From NCBI RefSeq assembly GCF_006547145.1, contig NZ_CP041244.1, forward strand, positions 3,224,001 through 3,288,000: a DNA stretch of 64,000 bases, given 5' to 3'. The stretch comes from Actinomadura sp. WMMA1423 (GTDB lineage: Bacteria > Actinomycetota > Actinomycetes > Streptosporangiales > Streptosporangiaceae). Made by a program: the position numbers and the translations under genes. The notes beneath the pieces are model-generated. The model had not been told where the DNA came from. It saw only the letters and a list, made by a program, of their open reading frames with translations, and ran no database searches. This document shows, one piece after another, positions 34,281 through 42,904 of this stretch. Positions within the stretch are counted from its first letter, which is position 1; the number at the start of each line of letters is the position of its first letter.

Positions 34281-34739
34281 TCAGGCCGACGGGGCGTCGG
34301 TCGGGCGGCCGATGAGGCGCGACAGCACGATCGCCGTCTTGGTCGCGGTGATGTTGTCCTCGCGGCGCAGCCGCTCGAGCGCCTGCTCCAGGTGCTGGAT
34401 GTCGCGGGCCCGCACGTGCACGAGGGCGCTGGCGTCGCCGCTGATCGTGTACGCCGCGACGACCTCCGGATGGCCGCGGACGCTGGAGTAGATCTGCTCG
34501 GGGGACGTCGCCCCCGTGCAGAAGATCTCGATGAACGCCTCGGTCGTCCAGCCCAGCGCGGCGGGGTCGACCACGGCCGCGAAGCCGTTGATCACGCCAT
34601 CCGCGCGGAGCCGGTCGACGCGCCGCTTCACCGCGGGCGCCGACAGCCCCACCCGGTCACCGATCTGCGCGTACGAGGCGCGCCCGTCCTCCAGCAACCG
34701 CGCAACGATTCGCCGGTCCAGCTCGTCAAGACGCAACAA
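34281..34739 (-). CDS. Lrp/AsnC family regulator, divergent from rocD
   Basis: 152 aa: winged helix (LDELDRRIVARLLEDGRASYAQIGDRVGLSAPAVKRRVDRL, ~4-44) and an RAM ligand-binding domain (FIEIFCTG, VVAAYTISGDASALVHVRA). Divergence from ornithine aminotransferase with 178 bp in between strongly suggests it regulates arginine/ornithine catabolism, as Lrp relatives do in other actinobacteria. Two GTCATT boxes 14 bp apart (34764, 34778) lie close to its start and might be part of its site. Confidence 0.85.
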   Translation of the reverse strand: MLRLDELDRRIVARLLEDGRASYAQIGDRVGLSAPAVKRRVDRLRADGVINGFAAVVDPAALGWTTEAFIEIFCTGATSPEQIYSSVRGHPEVVAAYTISGDASALVHVRARDIQHLEQALERLRREDNITATKTAIVLSRLIGRPTDAPSA

Positions 34740-34917
34740 ATAACACCCCCCAAGTCGGTTTTCGTCATTGGTCGGCAGTCATTTTCGAACATACGCTGGG
34801 TAGGGACCGGCGGCCACCTGAACCGCCCGGCCTCCTCCCCCTCGGCACCGGGCCCGCGCCCGGTGTCCCTGCCATGCCCCGGCCCGAACCGGCCGGGCCG
34901 AGCCGCGAAGGAGCGTC

Positions 34918-36111
34918 GTGACGCCGACCGACCAGCTGCGAGCGATGTCCGAGGACCACAGCGCGCACAACTACCACCCCCTTCCCATCGTGGTCTCCGA
35001 GGCGGACGGCGTCTGGCTGACCGACGTCGAGGGGCGCCGCTACCTCGACATGCTCGCCGCCTACTCCGCCGTCAACTTCGGGCACCGCAACCCGCGGCTG
35101 ACCGAGGCCGTGCGGCGGCAGCTGGACCGCGTCACGCTGGTGAGCCGCGCGTTCGACCACGACCAGTTCGGCCCGTTCGTCACCGAGCTCGCCGAGCTGT
35201 GCGGCAAGGACATGGTCCTGCCGATGAACAGCGGCGCCGAGGCCGTCGAGACCGCGCTGAAGACGGCCCGCAAGTGGGGCTACGAGGTCAAGGGCGTCCC
35301 GGCCGGGCAGGCGAACATCATCGCCTTCGAGGGCAACTTCCACGGCCGCACGACCACCATCATCAGCTTCTCGACCGACCCCGACGCCCACGACTCCTAC
35401 GGCCCCTACACGCCGGGCTTCCGGACCGTCCCGTACGGGGACGTCGAGGCGCTCAAGGCCGCGATGGACGGCGACACGGTCGGCGTGCTGGTCGAGCCGA
35501 TCCAGGGCGAGGCCGGCGTGAACGTCCCGCCGAGCGGGTTCCTGCGCGCGGTGCGCGAGCTGTGCACCGCCAACGGAACGCTGATGATCGCCGACGAGAT
35601 CCAGTCGGGCCTCGGCCGCACCGGCGCCACGTTCGCGGTCGAGCACGAGGACGTCGTGCCCGACGTCTACATCCTCGGCAAGGCCCTCGGCGGCGGCATC
35701 ATGCCGGTCTCCGCGGTCGTCGCCGACCGGGACGTCCTCGGCGTGTTCAAGCCGGGCCAGCACGGCTCGACCTTCGGCGGGAACCCGCTCGCCTGCGCCA
35801 TCGGCCGCGAGGTCGTCGCGATCCTGAAGACCGGCGAGTACCAGGAGCGCTCGCGGACGCTCGGCGCGCACATGCACGACCGGCTCGGGCGGCTGCCCGG
35901 CGACCTCGTCCGCGAGGTGCGGGGCCGCGGCCTGTGGGCGGGCGTGGAGCTGCACGGCAGGGCCCGTCCCGTCAGCGAGCGGCTGATGGAGCTCGGCGTC
36001 CTGGCCAAGGAGACCCACGAGACCACGCTCCGCCTCGCCCCGCCGCTGGTCATCGAGCGCGACGAGCTCGACTGGGCGCTCGACCAGCTCGAGATCGCCC
36101 TCAAGGGCTGA
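34918..36111 (+). CDS. rocD: Ornithine aminotransferase
   Basis: 397 aa from a GTG, with GAAGGAG upstream. It is a class III PLP aminotransferase: MNSGAEAVETALKTARKWGY (phosphate cup), FEGNFHGRTT, IADEIQSGLGRTG, and the Schiff-base Lys255 in YILGKALGGG. Closest in pattern to RocD, which converts ornithine and 2-oxoglutarate to glutamate semialdehyde and glutamate. The opening SEDHSAHNYHPLPIV is characteristic. Probably controlled by the divergent Lrp protein. A strong hairpin follows. Confidence 0.9.
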   Translation: MTPTDQLRAMSEDHSAHNYHPLPIVVSEADGVWLTDVEGRRYLDMLAAYSAVNFGHRNPRLTEAVRRQLDRVTLVSRAFDHDQFGPFVTELAELCGKDMVLPMNSGAEAVETALKTARKWGYEVKGVPAGQANIIAFEGNFHGRTTTIISFSTDPDAHDSYGPYTPGFRTVPYGDVEALKAAMDGDTVGVLVEPIQGEAGVNVPPSGFLRAVRELCTANGTLMIADEIQSGLGRTGATFAVEHEDVVPDVYILGKALGGGIMPVSAVVADRDVLGVFKPGQHGSTFGGNPLACAIGREVVAILKTGEYQERSRTLGAHMHDRLGRLPGDLVREVRGRGLWAGVELHGRARPVSERLMELGVLAKETHETTLRLAPPLVIERDELDWALDQLEIALKG

Positions 36112-36143
36112 CGGCGCGGCCGGCGAGCACCGGCCACCGGCCT

Positions 36144-36179
36144 GGAACGCCGCCGGTCAACGGCGCCCGGCGGCGTTCC
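36144..36179 (+). terminator. Hairpin after rocD
   Basis: Perfect 13-bp arms GGAACGCCGCCGG and CCGGCGGCGTTCC with a 10-nt loop, 32 bp after the stop; a TGTTCC tract follows. Confidence 0.7.
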
Positions 36180-36326
36180 TGTTCCACCCCCCTCCTGGAC
36201 CAGGCCCGCCGGCCCGCACGCCGGGTGGGGCGTTTCGGTCACCGCGACCACCGGGATCCCCCAAGGCTCGGCCAGCCCCCGCACGGCGCGGCCGCCCTCG
36301 CGGCGTTCCGCCGCGAGGGTGTGGGG

Positions 36327-37295
36327 ATGCTGCGCAACACGAGTCGGCGCCGGGTGGTCATGGGGTGCGCGGGGCTGGCGGTGGGCCTCGTGCTGATGCT
36401 CGCGGGCGGCCTGTACTTCCTGCAACGCTTCTACAACGGGGAGATCCGGCGGGTGTCCGGCGCGCTGCCCGGCTCCGGCGGGCGCCCCCCGGCGTCCGGA
36501 CGCGGCGAGAACTGGCTGCTGATCGGCTCCGACCGGCGCCCCGACGTCCCCGCGATGGGCGCCCGCGCCGACACGATCATGCTGGTCCACCTGTCCGGGC
36601 GCGGCGACCGGGTCTCGGTGATCGCGATCCCCCGGGACTCCTGGGTCCCGGTCCCGGGGCACGGCACCACCAAGATCAACGCCGCGTTCGCCTACGGCGG
36701 GCCGCCGCTGCTGATCCGGGCGGTGGAGCAGCTCACGCGCGTGCGCGTCGACCACTACGCCGCGCTGGACTTCGGCGGGTTCGTGAAGATGACCGACGCA
36801 CTCGGCGGCGTGGACGTGACCGTCGTCAAGACGACCCACGACCCCAAGTACAACCGGACCTGGCACGCGGGGCGGCACCACCTGAACGGCGCCGACGCGC
36901 TCGACTTCGTCCGCCAGCGCTGGAACCTGCCGGCCGGCGACCTCGACCGCGTCAAGCGCCAGCAGGCGTTCCTGCACGCGCTGTCCGCCAAGGCGCTGGA
37001 CACCCGCAACCCGATCAGGATGGACCGGTTCGTGCGGGCCGCGACCCGCTCGGTCAGCGTGGACGACTCGGTCACCTCCGGCACGCTGCGCGGGCTGGCG
37101 CAGCGGCTGCTGCGGACCTCGCTGACGGAGTACCTGACGGCCCCGGTCGCGGAGTTGGCGGAACGGGACCGGCAGAGTGTCGTACTGCTGGACGACGATG
37201 GCGTCGCCAAGCTGTTCACCGCCGTCCGGGAGGACCGGGTCGGCGACTACGTCTCCCGCAACGGCGCCGCCAACACCGTGGACACCGTGCGCTGA
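36327..37295 (+). CDS. LytR-CpsA-Psr (LCP) family cell-wall ligase
   Basis: 322 aa from the ATG at 36327. One N-terminal membrane helix (GLAVGLVLMLAGGLYFLQRF) anchors an outside LCP domain: NWLLIGSDRR, ARADTIMLVHL, VIAIPRDSWVPVPGHG, KINAAFAYGG, and DFVRQRWNLPAGDLDRVKRQQ with the conserved arginines. LCP proteins transfer polyprenyl-linked glycopolymers to peptidoglycan or proteins. Here it stands alone. In-frame codons extend far upstream, but only this start gives the correct signal-anchor length. Confidence 0.85.
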   Translation: MLRNTSRRRVVMGCAGLAVGLVLMLAGGLYFLQRFYNGEIRRVSGALPGSGGRPPASGRGENWLLIGSDRRPDVPAMGARADTIMLVHLSGRGDRVSVIAIPRDSWVPVPGHGTTKINAAFAYGGPPLLIRAVEQLTRVRVDHYAALDFGGFVKMTDALGGVDVTVVKTTHDPKYNRTWHAGRHHLNGADALDFVRQRWNLPAGDLDRVKRQQAFLHALSAKALDTRNPIRMDRFVRAATRSVSVDDSVTSGTLRGLAQRLLRTSLTEYLTAPVAELAERDRQSVVLLDDDGVAKLFTAVREDRVGDYVSRNGAANTVDTVR

Positions 37296-37347
37296 CCTGC
37301 TCGGACAAACCGGATAAGCAGAGACGATGGCGAAAGCGGTCTGAGTG

Positions 37348-37369
37348 GATTAGTCTACGTGGACTAATC
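37348..37369. promoter_or_regulatory. Perfect palindrome, likely PadR operator
   Basis: GATTAGTC and GACTAATC around a 6-bp centre, ending 23 bp before the PadR ATG. This perfectly symmetric, AT-rich element stands out from its GC-rich surroundings. It is probably the autoregulatory site and controls the exporter as well. Confidence 0.65.
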
Positions 37370-37392
37370 GAGTTCGACTATAAGGCTCCGGT

Positions 37393-38010
37393 ATGTCCCG
37401 ACCCCTCACGCCGCTCGCGCTGACCGTGCTGCGCATGCTGTGCGACGGGCCCATGCACCCGTACGAGATGCAGCAGCGCATCCGCGACCACGCCTACGAC
37501 CAGGCCGTGAAGATCACGCACGGCTCGCTCTACCACTCGGTGGAGCGGCTCGCCGCGGGCGGGCTGATCGAGCCGCTGGAGACCAGCCGGGAGGGCCGCC
37601 GCCCCGAGCGCACCGTCTACGCGGAGACCAGCGCGGGCCGCGACGCCGCGCAGTTCCGCCTGGCCGAGCTGCTCGCCCGCCCGGCCGAGGAGTTCCCGCT
37701 CTTCGGCACCGCGCTGGCGTTCATCAACCTGCTGCCCGAGGATGAGGTCGCCCGGCTCCTGGGCAAGCGGACCGTGCTCCTGGAGGCGGCGCTCGCGGGC
37801 CACCAGGCCGCGAACGACTCCCTCCGCAAGCGGGGCATCGAACGCTACAAGCTGATCGACCAGGAGTGGCAGATCGCGCGCGTGCGCGCCGAACTCGACT
37901 ACGTACGGTCGCTCGTCGACGACCTGGCGTCCGGCCGCCTCACCTTCGACGACACCGAGCCGCGGGCCGTGTGCCACCCGCGGCCCCGACCACGACGCAC
38001 CGACGACTAG
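37393..38010 (+). CDS. PadR family transcriptional regulator
   Basis: 205 aa. The winged helix is typical: TPLALTVLRMLCDGPMHPYEMQQRIRDHAYDQAVKITHGSLYHSVERLAAGGLIEP (split, ~5-62). A Vir-type C-terminal helical domain follows (ALAGHQAANDSLRKRGIERYKLIDQEWQIARVRAELDYVRSLVDDL). It lies 8 bp before the DHA2 exporter, the classic arrangement of a ligand-sensing repressor with its efflux pump. Confidence 0.85.
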   Translation: MSRPLTPLALTVLRMLCDGPMHPYEMQQRIRDHAYDQAVKITHGSLYHSVERLAAGGLIEPLETSREGRRPERTVYAETSAGRDAAQFRLAELLARPAEEFPLFGTALAFINLLPEDEVARLLGKRTVLLEAALAGHQAANDSLRKRGIERYKLIDQEWQIARVRAELDYVRSLVDDLASGRLTFDDTEPRAVCHPRPRPRRTDD

Positions 38011-38018
38011 GGGGCCCG

Positions 38019-39632
38019 ATGAAGCGATGGAGCGGCAATCCGTGGGCGATCCTGCTGACGCTCTCCCTCGGATTCTTCATGACACTGCTCGACCTGACGA
38101 TCGTGAACATCGCGATCCCGAGCATGATCGACAAGCTTGACGCCTCGCTGGACCAGGTGCTGTGGGTCGTCAACGCCTACATCCTGGTGCTGGCGGTGCT
38201 GCTCATCACCGCCGGCCGCCTCGGCGACCTGTGGGGCAAGAAGAACCTGTTCATCGCCGGTGTGGCGCTGTTCACCCTGTCCAGCCTGGCGTGCGGGATC
38301 TCCCAGGATCCGGCGCAGCTGATCGCGGCGCGCGCCGTGCAGGGGCTCGGCGCCGCGCTGCTGATGCCGCAGACCATGTCCATCATCATCAGCGTCTTCC
38401 CGCCCGAGCGGCGCGGCGCCGCGCTCGGCGTCTGGGGCGCGGTCGCGGGCGTGTCCACCATCGCCGGGCCGACGGTCGGCGGGCTCCTGGTCACCAGCCT
38501 CGACTGGCGATGGATCTTCTTCGTGAACCTGCCGATCGGCGTCCTCGTGCTGGCCATGGCCGTGCCGATCCTGCCCGGCCACACCCGCACCGTCCGGCAC
38601 AGGTTCGACGTCGCGGGCGTGCTGCTGGCGTCCGCCGCCCTGTTCTGCGTCACGTTCGCGCTGACCGAGGGCCAGAAGTACGAGTGGAACGAGGGCATCT
38701 GGGGCTTGATCGCCGCCGGGCTCGCGCTCTTCGTGATCTTCGTGCTGCACCAGCGGGGCCGCCAGGACCGCGAGCCGCTCGTGCCGTTCTCGCTGTTCAG
38801 GGACCGCAACTTCACGATCCTGAACCTCGTCGGCGCGGCCGTCTCGGTCGGCATGATCGGCATGTTCCTGCCGATGACGATCTACCTGCAGTCGGTGCTC
38901 GGCTTCAGCGCCCTCAAGGCGGGACTCGTCATGGCGCCGTCCTCGCTGGTGTCGATGCTCCTCGCCCCGGTCGCGGGCCGGATGTCCGACCGCATCGGCG
39001 GCAAGTTCATCCTGATGACCGGCCTCACCCTCTACGGCGTCGGCATGGCGTGGATCCTGGTCGTCGCCCAGGTCGGCACGCACTGGACGGCGTTCATCGC
39101 CCCGCTCGTGGTGTCGGGCCTCGGCATCGGGGGCGTGTTCGCGCCGATGGCCACCGAGGCGACCCGGAACGTCCCGCCGCGCCTCGCCGGCGCCGCGTCC
39201 GGCGTCAACAACATGATCCGGCAGGTGGGGTCGGTGCTCGGCAGCGCCGCGGTCGGCGCCGTCTTGCAGAACCAGCTCGCCTCCTCGCTGCGGGACGAGG
39301 CGGCCTCCCGGTCGGCGGCGCTCCCGCCGGACGTGCGCGGCGGCTTCGTCAAGGGCTTCGCGAACGCCGCCAAGGGCGGCCTGGAGGTCGGCGCGGGTCA
39401 GAGCGGGACCAGGCAGCAGCTGCCGCCCGGCGTCCCGCCGAGCGTCGCCCACCGCGTCCAGGAGATCGCCGGGCAGGTGTTCTCGCACGGCTTCGTCCAC
39501 GCGATGAAACCGACGATGTGGCTGCCGATCGGCGTCATCCTGCTCAGCGCCGCCGCCTGCCTCACCCTCAAGGGCCACCAGGCGGGCACGTCCCTGCAGA
39601 AGGATCCCGAACCCGCCCCCATGGCGAGCTGA
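38019..39632 (+). CDS. DHA2 (14-TMS) MFS drug exporter
   Basis: 537 aa from the ATG at 38019. Features of the EmrB/QacA branch: LDLTIVNIAIPSM in helix 1, AGRLGDLWGKKN (motif A) after helix 2, RAVQGLGAALLMP, and motif C in GAVAGVSTIAGPTVGGLLV. About fourteen helices; a ~90-residue outside loop precedes the last helix. Co-transcribed with and presumably repressed by the PadR gene. Substrate unknown. Confidence 0.9.
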   Translation: MKRWSGNPWAILLTLSLGFFMTLLDLTIVNIAIPSMIDKLDASLDQVLWVVNAYILVLAVLLITAGRLGDLWGKKNLFIAGVALFTLSSLACGISQDPAQLIAARAVQGLGAALLMPQTMSIIISVFPPERRGAALGVWGAVAGVSTIAGPTVGGLLVTSLDWRWIFFVNLPIGVLVLAMAVPILPGHTRTVRHRFDVAGVLLASAALFCVTFALTEGQKYEWNEGIWGLIAAGLALFVIFVLHQRGRQDREPLVPFSLFRDRNFTILNLVGAAVSVGMIGMFLPMTIYLQSVLGFSALKAGLVMAPSSLVSMLLAPVAGRMSDRIGGKFILMTGLTLYGVGMAWILVVAQVGTHWTAFIAPLVVSGLGIGGVFAPMATEATRNVPPRLAGAASGVNNMIRQVGSVLGSAAVGAVLQNQLASSLRDEAASRSAALPPDVRGGFVKGFANAAKGGLEVGAGQSGTRQQLPPGVPPSVAHRVQEIAGQVFSHGFVHAMKPTMWLPIGVILLSAAACLTLKGHQAGTSLQKDPEPAPMAS

Positions 39633-39637
39633 GAACG

Positions 39638-39663
39638 GGGGGCCGCCCCGGCGGGCGGTCCCC
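39638..39663. terminator. Bidirectional hairpin between DHA2 exporter and DUF6113 gene
   Basis: 11-bp arms (39638-39648, 39653-39663) with one mismatch and a 4-nt loop in the 35 bp between two convergent stops. Confidence 0.6.
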
Positions 39664-39667
39664 GGCT

Positions 39668-40249
39668 CTACCCGCGAACGCGGCCCGCCCTGCCGAGCAG
39701 CCAGTCGCCCGGCGGGCGGGCCGGCGGCACCAGCATGATCCCGATCACGGCGGCGACCATGCCGCCGATGATGAACACGGACCCGGCCAGGGTCCCCGGG
39801 ACGATGAGATCGCCCTCCGGGCGGCGCAACGACAGGACGAACACCACGACGCCCCAGGCCAGCGCGGGGACCGTCGCGCCGAGCCGCCCGCCCATGCCCT
39901 TGCCCGAAAGCCACGCCATCGCGAAGACCAGCCCGACCAGGACGAGCGCCGCGAGCGGGACGGGGCCGATGGTCCAGTCCTGCACGAAGGAGCCGACCAC
40001 GCCGAACACGCCGCCGAGGATGCCGAGCGCGGCGTAGGCGGCGCCGGACACCAGCGCCTCGCCGGGGCCCTCGCCGCCGTCCGGTTCCAGGGCGGTCGCA
40101 CCCGCGGCCGGGTCGGCGCCGGCGGCGTCCGGGAGATCGGGGGCACCGGTCCCGGCGGCGCCGGCCGGGGCCTCGGCGTCCCGCGCGCCCTCGTCCGCCC
40201 GGGGGGCGTCCTTGGCGAGCCGCACCCGGGCCTCGTCGTCCTTTTCCAC
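39668..40249 (-). CDS. DUF6113 family membrane protein next to mshB
   Basis: 193 aa from a GTG at 40249, without a clear ribosome site. The first ~80 residues are acidic and Ala/Pro-rich and probably cytoplasmic. Then come four membrane segments (AAYAALGILGGVFGVVGSFV, VPLAALVLVGLVFAMAW, LGATVPALAWGVVVFVLSL, GSVFIIGGMVAAVIGIML). This gene follows mshB in many actinomycetes, here by 23 bp. Its role in thiol metabolism, if any, is unproven. Confidence 0.7.
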   Translation of the reverse strand: MEKDDEARVRLAKDAPRADEGARDAEAPAGAAGTGAPDLPDAAGADPAAGATALEPDGGEGPGEALVSGAAYAALGILGGVFGVVGSFVQDWTIGPVPLAALVLVGLVFAMAWLSGKGMGGRLGATVPALAWGVVVFVLSLRRPEGDLIVPGTLAGSVFIIGGMVAAVIGIMLVPPARPPGDWLLGRAGRVRG

Positions 40250-40272
40250 GGAGGTCAGGGTACCGGGGCCGG

Positions 40273-41172
40273 TCAGTCCCCCGTGCTCGTCAGGCCGGCG
40301 AACAGGTCCCGCTCGCGGCGGCCGGGGCCGACCGGGCCGAGCTCGCCCGCCTGGAGGATGAAGTACTCGGTGCCGAACGCCTGCTGCCCGAGGTTGTTCG
40401 AGAGCGCGAAGAAGGGCCCGACCTGCTCGGGCGCCACCGTGATCTGGGTGTGGTGGGCGCGCAGCGCGGCCAGCTTGGCGGGCAGGTGGGCGCGGGCGTC
40501 CACCACCGTGGTGACCTCCCCGTCCGGGACGCCGGAGCCGAGCTCCTCCAGCCCGGCGACGCGGGCGAACGGCAGCCTGGCCTCGCGCATCACCGCGATC
40601 GCGCGGGCGAGGACCGTCCGCGGGGTGGCGTAGGCGTAGACCTTGGCGGCCCGCCAGGGCTCGGCGCCGTCCTCGTGGGACGGGTCGGCGGCCAGCTCGA
40701 ACGCCCGCCACGTGACGCGGTGCGCCTGGATGTGGTCGGGATGGCCGTAGTTGCCGCGCTCGTCATAGGTGACGATCACCTGCGGGCGGACCTCCCGGAT
40801 GACGGTCACGAGGTCCAGCGCGGCGGTCGTGACGTCCCCCTGCCAGAAGCAGCGCGGGTCGTCGTTCGTGGGGGCGCCCATCATGCCGGAGTCGCGCCAG
40901 CGACCGGGACCGCCGAGGAAGCGGTGGTCGCGGACGCCGAGCGCCTGGCAGGCCGCGGCGAGCTCGCCGATCCGGTACTCGCCGAGGGCGTCCTCCTTGT
41001 CGGACGCCAGGTGGCGCAGCTCCTCGGGGATGACCTCGCCCTCCTCGCCCAGGGTGCAGGTGACGAGGCAGACGTGGGCGCCCTCGGCGGCGTATTTGGC
41101 CATGCTCGCCCCGGTTCCGATGGACTCGTCGTCCGGATGGGCGTGGACGAACAGGATCCGCGGCTCCTTCAT
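40273..41172 (-). CDS. mshB: N-acetyl-GlcN-inositol deacetylase of mycothiol synthesis
   Basis: 299 aa. The zinc site of the PIG-L/LmbE fold is HAHPDDES (His12, Asp15) plus HPDHIQAH further on; MshB-specific surroundings include [20 protein letters not shown] and [13 protein letters not shown]. The enzyme removes acetate from GlcNAc-inositol, the second step of mycothiol synthesis, and so marks the organism as an actinobacterium. Transcribed with the DUF6113 gene. Confidence 0.9.
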   Translation of the reverse strand: MKEPRILFVHAHPDDESIGTGASMAKYAAEGAHVCLVTCTLGEEGEVIPEELRHLASDKEDALGEYRIGELAAACQALGVRDHRFLGGPGRWRDSGMMGAPTNDDPRCFWQGDVTTAALDLVTVIREVRPQVIVTYDERGNYGHPDHIQAHRVTWRAFELAADPSHEDGAEPWRAAKVYAYATPRTVLARAIAVMREARLPFARVAGLEELGSGVPDGEVTTVVDARAHLPAKLAALRAHHTQITVAPEQVGPFFALSNNLGQQAFGTEYFILQAGELGPVGPGRRERDLFAGLTSTGD

Positions 41173-41256
41173 AGTCCCCGAGCCTACTCAGGGCCCGGCA
41201 CGGCGGCGATGACCGCCCTGCCCCGCACATCCCGGAAGGGTCGCCGCGGGCCCGGG

Positions 41257-42732
41257 TCAGCCGCTTCCGCCGCCCCCGCCACCGCCGCCGGAGCCCGCTC
41301 CGGTGCCGCCGCCGTCACCGCCGCCTCCGCCGGTACCGCCGCCACCGGTGCCGGTGCTGGGCGCGGTGGGCGTGCTCGGCGGCGCCTCGGTGGTCGGCGT
41401 GTCGGTCGTCGGGGGACGGCTGGTCGGCGGCTCCTGCGTCGGCGAGGACGTCCGCGGCGTCGGCGTGTTCTGGCGCGTCCGGGTGCGGGTCGGCGTCGGT
41501 TCGTCGGGCTCCTCGGACGTCGGCGACTCCGAGGCCGACCCGGAGTCGCTGACGACCGGGGTGGTCGGGTTGGTACTCGGATCGCCGTTGCCCCGGGTGG
41601 CCATGAACAGCCCGACGACCAGGGCGAGCACGGCGATCGCCGCGACGGCGCCGAAGATCGGCCACTTGGACTTGCGCTCGGGCTCCCAGTCGTTGTAGCC
41701 GCCCCGCCGGGCCGTGCCGGTCGGCGGGCCCGCCGGCGGGAGGGTGCCGGTGTAGTCGCGGGGCGCGACGCCGGGGGCCCCGCCGCCGGGGTGGGTGGCG
41801 CCCGCCATCATCCCCGCGCCCGCGAGGCCGCCCGCGGCGAGCGTCGACCCCTCGGCCAGCATCGAGGTGGCCTGGGCCGGGTCGTCCATGCGGGTCTGCC
41901 CGGCGCCGGGGATGACGCCGGGGCCGCCGCCCGGGCCGCTGCCGATCAGCGCCATCATGATCTGCTGCGCCGTCGGCCGCCGCTCCGGCTCCTTGGCCAG
42001 GCAGGCGGCGATCAGCCGGTGCAGGTCGGCGGGCACGCCCTCCAGCGACGGCGGCTCGTGCATCACGCGGTTGATCACGGCGACGACGGTGTCGTCGCCG
42101 AACGGCGGGTGCCCGGTCGCGGCGAACACCATCGTGGTGGCCCAGGCCCAGACGTCGACGGCCTCGGTGAGCGTCGCGCCCGCCACCTGCTCGGGCGCCA
42201 TGTAGGACGGGGTGCCGATCGCCTTGGTCGCGTTGGTCTGGCCGGTGTCGAGGGCCCGCGCGATGCCGAAGTCGATGACGCGGGGCCCGTCCGGAGCCAT
42301 GATCACGTTGTGCGGCTTGAAGTCGCGGTGCACGATCCCGGCCTGGTGGATCGCCACCAGCGCGGTCGCGGTGCCGATCGCGAGCCGGTCGAGCGGCGCC
42401 CCGCTGATCGGGCCGGTCTCGGTGACCTGCTTGTACAGCGACGGCCCCGGGACGTACTCGCTGGCGATGTAGGGCTGGTCGCCCGCGACGTCGGCCTCCA
42501 GGACCTGCGCGGTGCAGAACCGGGCGACCTGCTTGGCCGCCTGCGCCTCCCGGACGAACCGGTTGCGGGCCATGGTGTCCCCGGCCAGGTCGGCGCGCAG
42601 GAGCTTGATCGCAGCGCGGTTCCCGGAGGCGTCGACGCCGCCGTAGACGACGCCCTGGCCTCCCTCGCCGAGCCTGTCGACGATCTCGTAGGAACCGAGC
42701 CGCCGGGGGTCTCCCGGCTGCAGCTCAGTCAT
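41257..42732 (-). CDS. Membrane Ser/Thr protein kinase (Hanks type)
   Basis: 491 aa from the ATG at 42732, with GAGGAG 8 nt upstream. Kinase domain ~15-270: GEGGQG loop (22-27), Lys43, HRDFKPHN (catalytic Asp137, Lys139, Asn142), DFG 154-156, and GTPSYMAPEQ activation segment. A Gly/Ala-rich juxtamembrane stretch, one helix (WPIFGAVAAIAVLALVVGLFMAT) and an outside Ser/Thr/Pro tail ending in Gly repeats follow. No PASTA or other sensor domain. The tail resembles wall-spanning linkers; the signal is unknown. Divergent from the S9 peptidase. Confidence 0.9.
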   Translation of the reverse strand: MTELQPGDPRRLGSYEIVDRLGEGGQGVVYGGVDASGNRAAIKLLRADLAGDTMARNRFVREAQAAKQVARFCTAQVLEADVAGDQPYIASEYVPGPSLYKQVTETGPISGAPLDRLAIGTATALVAIHQAGIVHRDFKPHNVIMAPDGPRVIDFGIARALDTGQTNATKAIGTPSYMAPEQVAGATLTEAVDVWAWATTMVFAATGHPPFGDDTVVAVINRVMHEPPSLEGVPADLHRLIAACLAKEPERRPTAQQIMMALIGSGPGGGPGVIPGAGQTRMDDPAQATSMLAEGSTLAAGGLAGAGMMAGATHPGGGAPGVAPRDYTGTLPPAGPPTGTARRGGYNDWEPERKSKWPIFGAVAAIAVLALVVGLFMATRGNGDPSTNPTTPVVSDSGSASESPTSEEPDEPTPTRTRTRQNTPTPRTSSPTQEPPTSRPPTTDTPTTEAPPSTPTAPSTGTGGGGTGGGGGDGGGTGAGSGGGGGGGGSG

Positions 42733-42904
42733 TGACCACTCCTCAGCCCGCGACGATGAAAGTGCTTGGGGAAGCTTTGAGCTTACGCGAGCGCGGACAC
42801 GGGCACGGGACATTCCCCGGCCGCTACGCGACGACCCGTGATCATAGAGGGCAGGAGGCCGCCGTGCGCCGTACTCGCCGACCGTCCTGGCAGACTCGGT
42901 TGCC

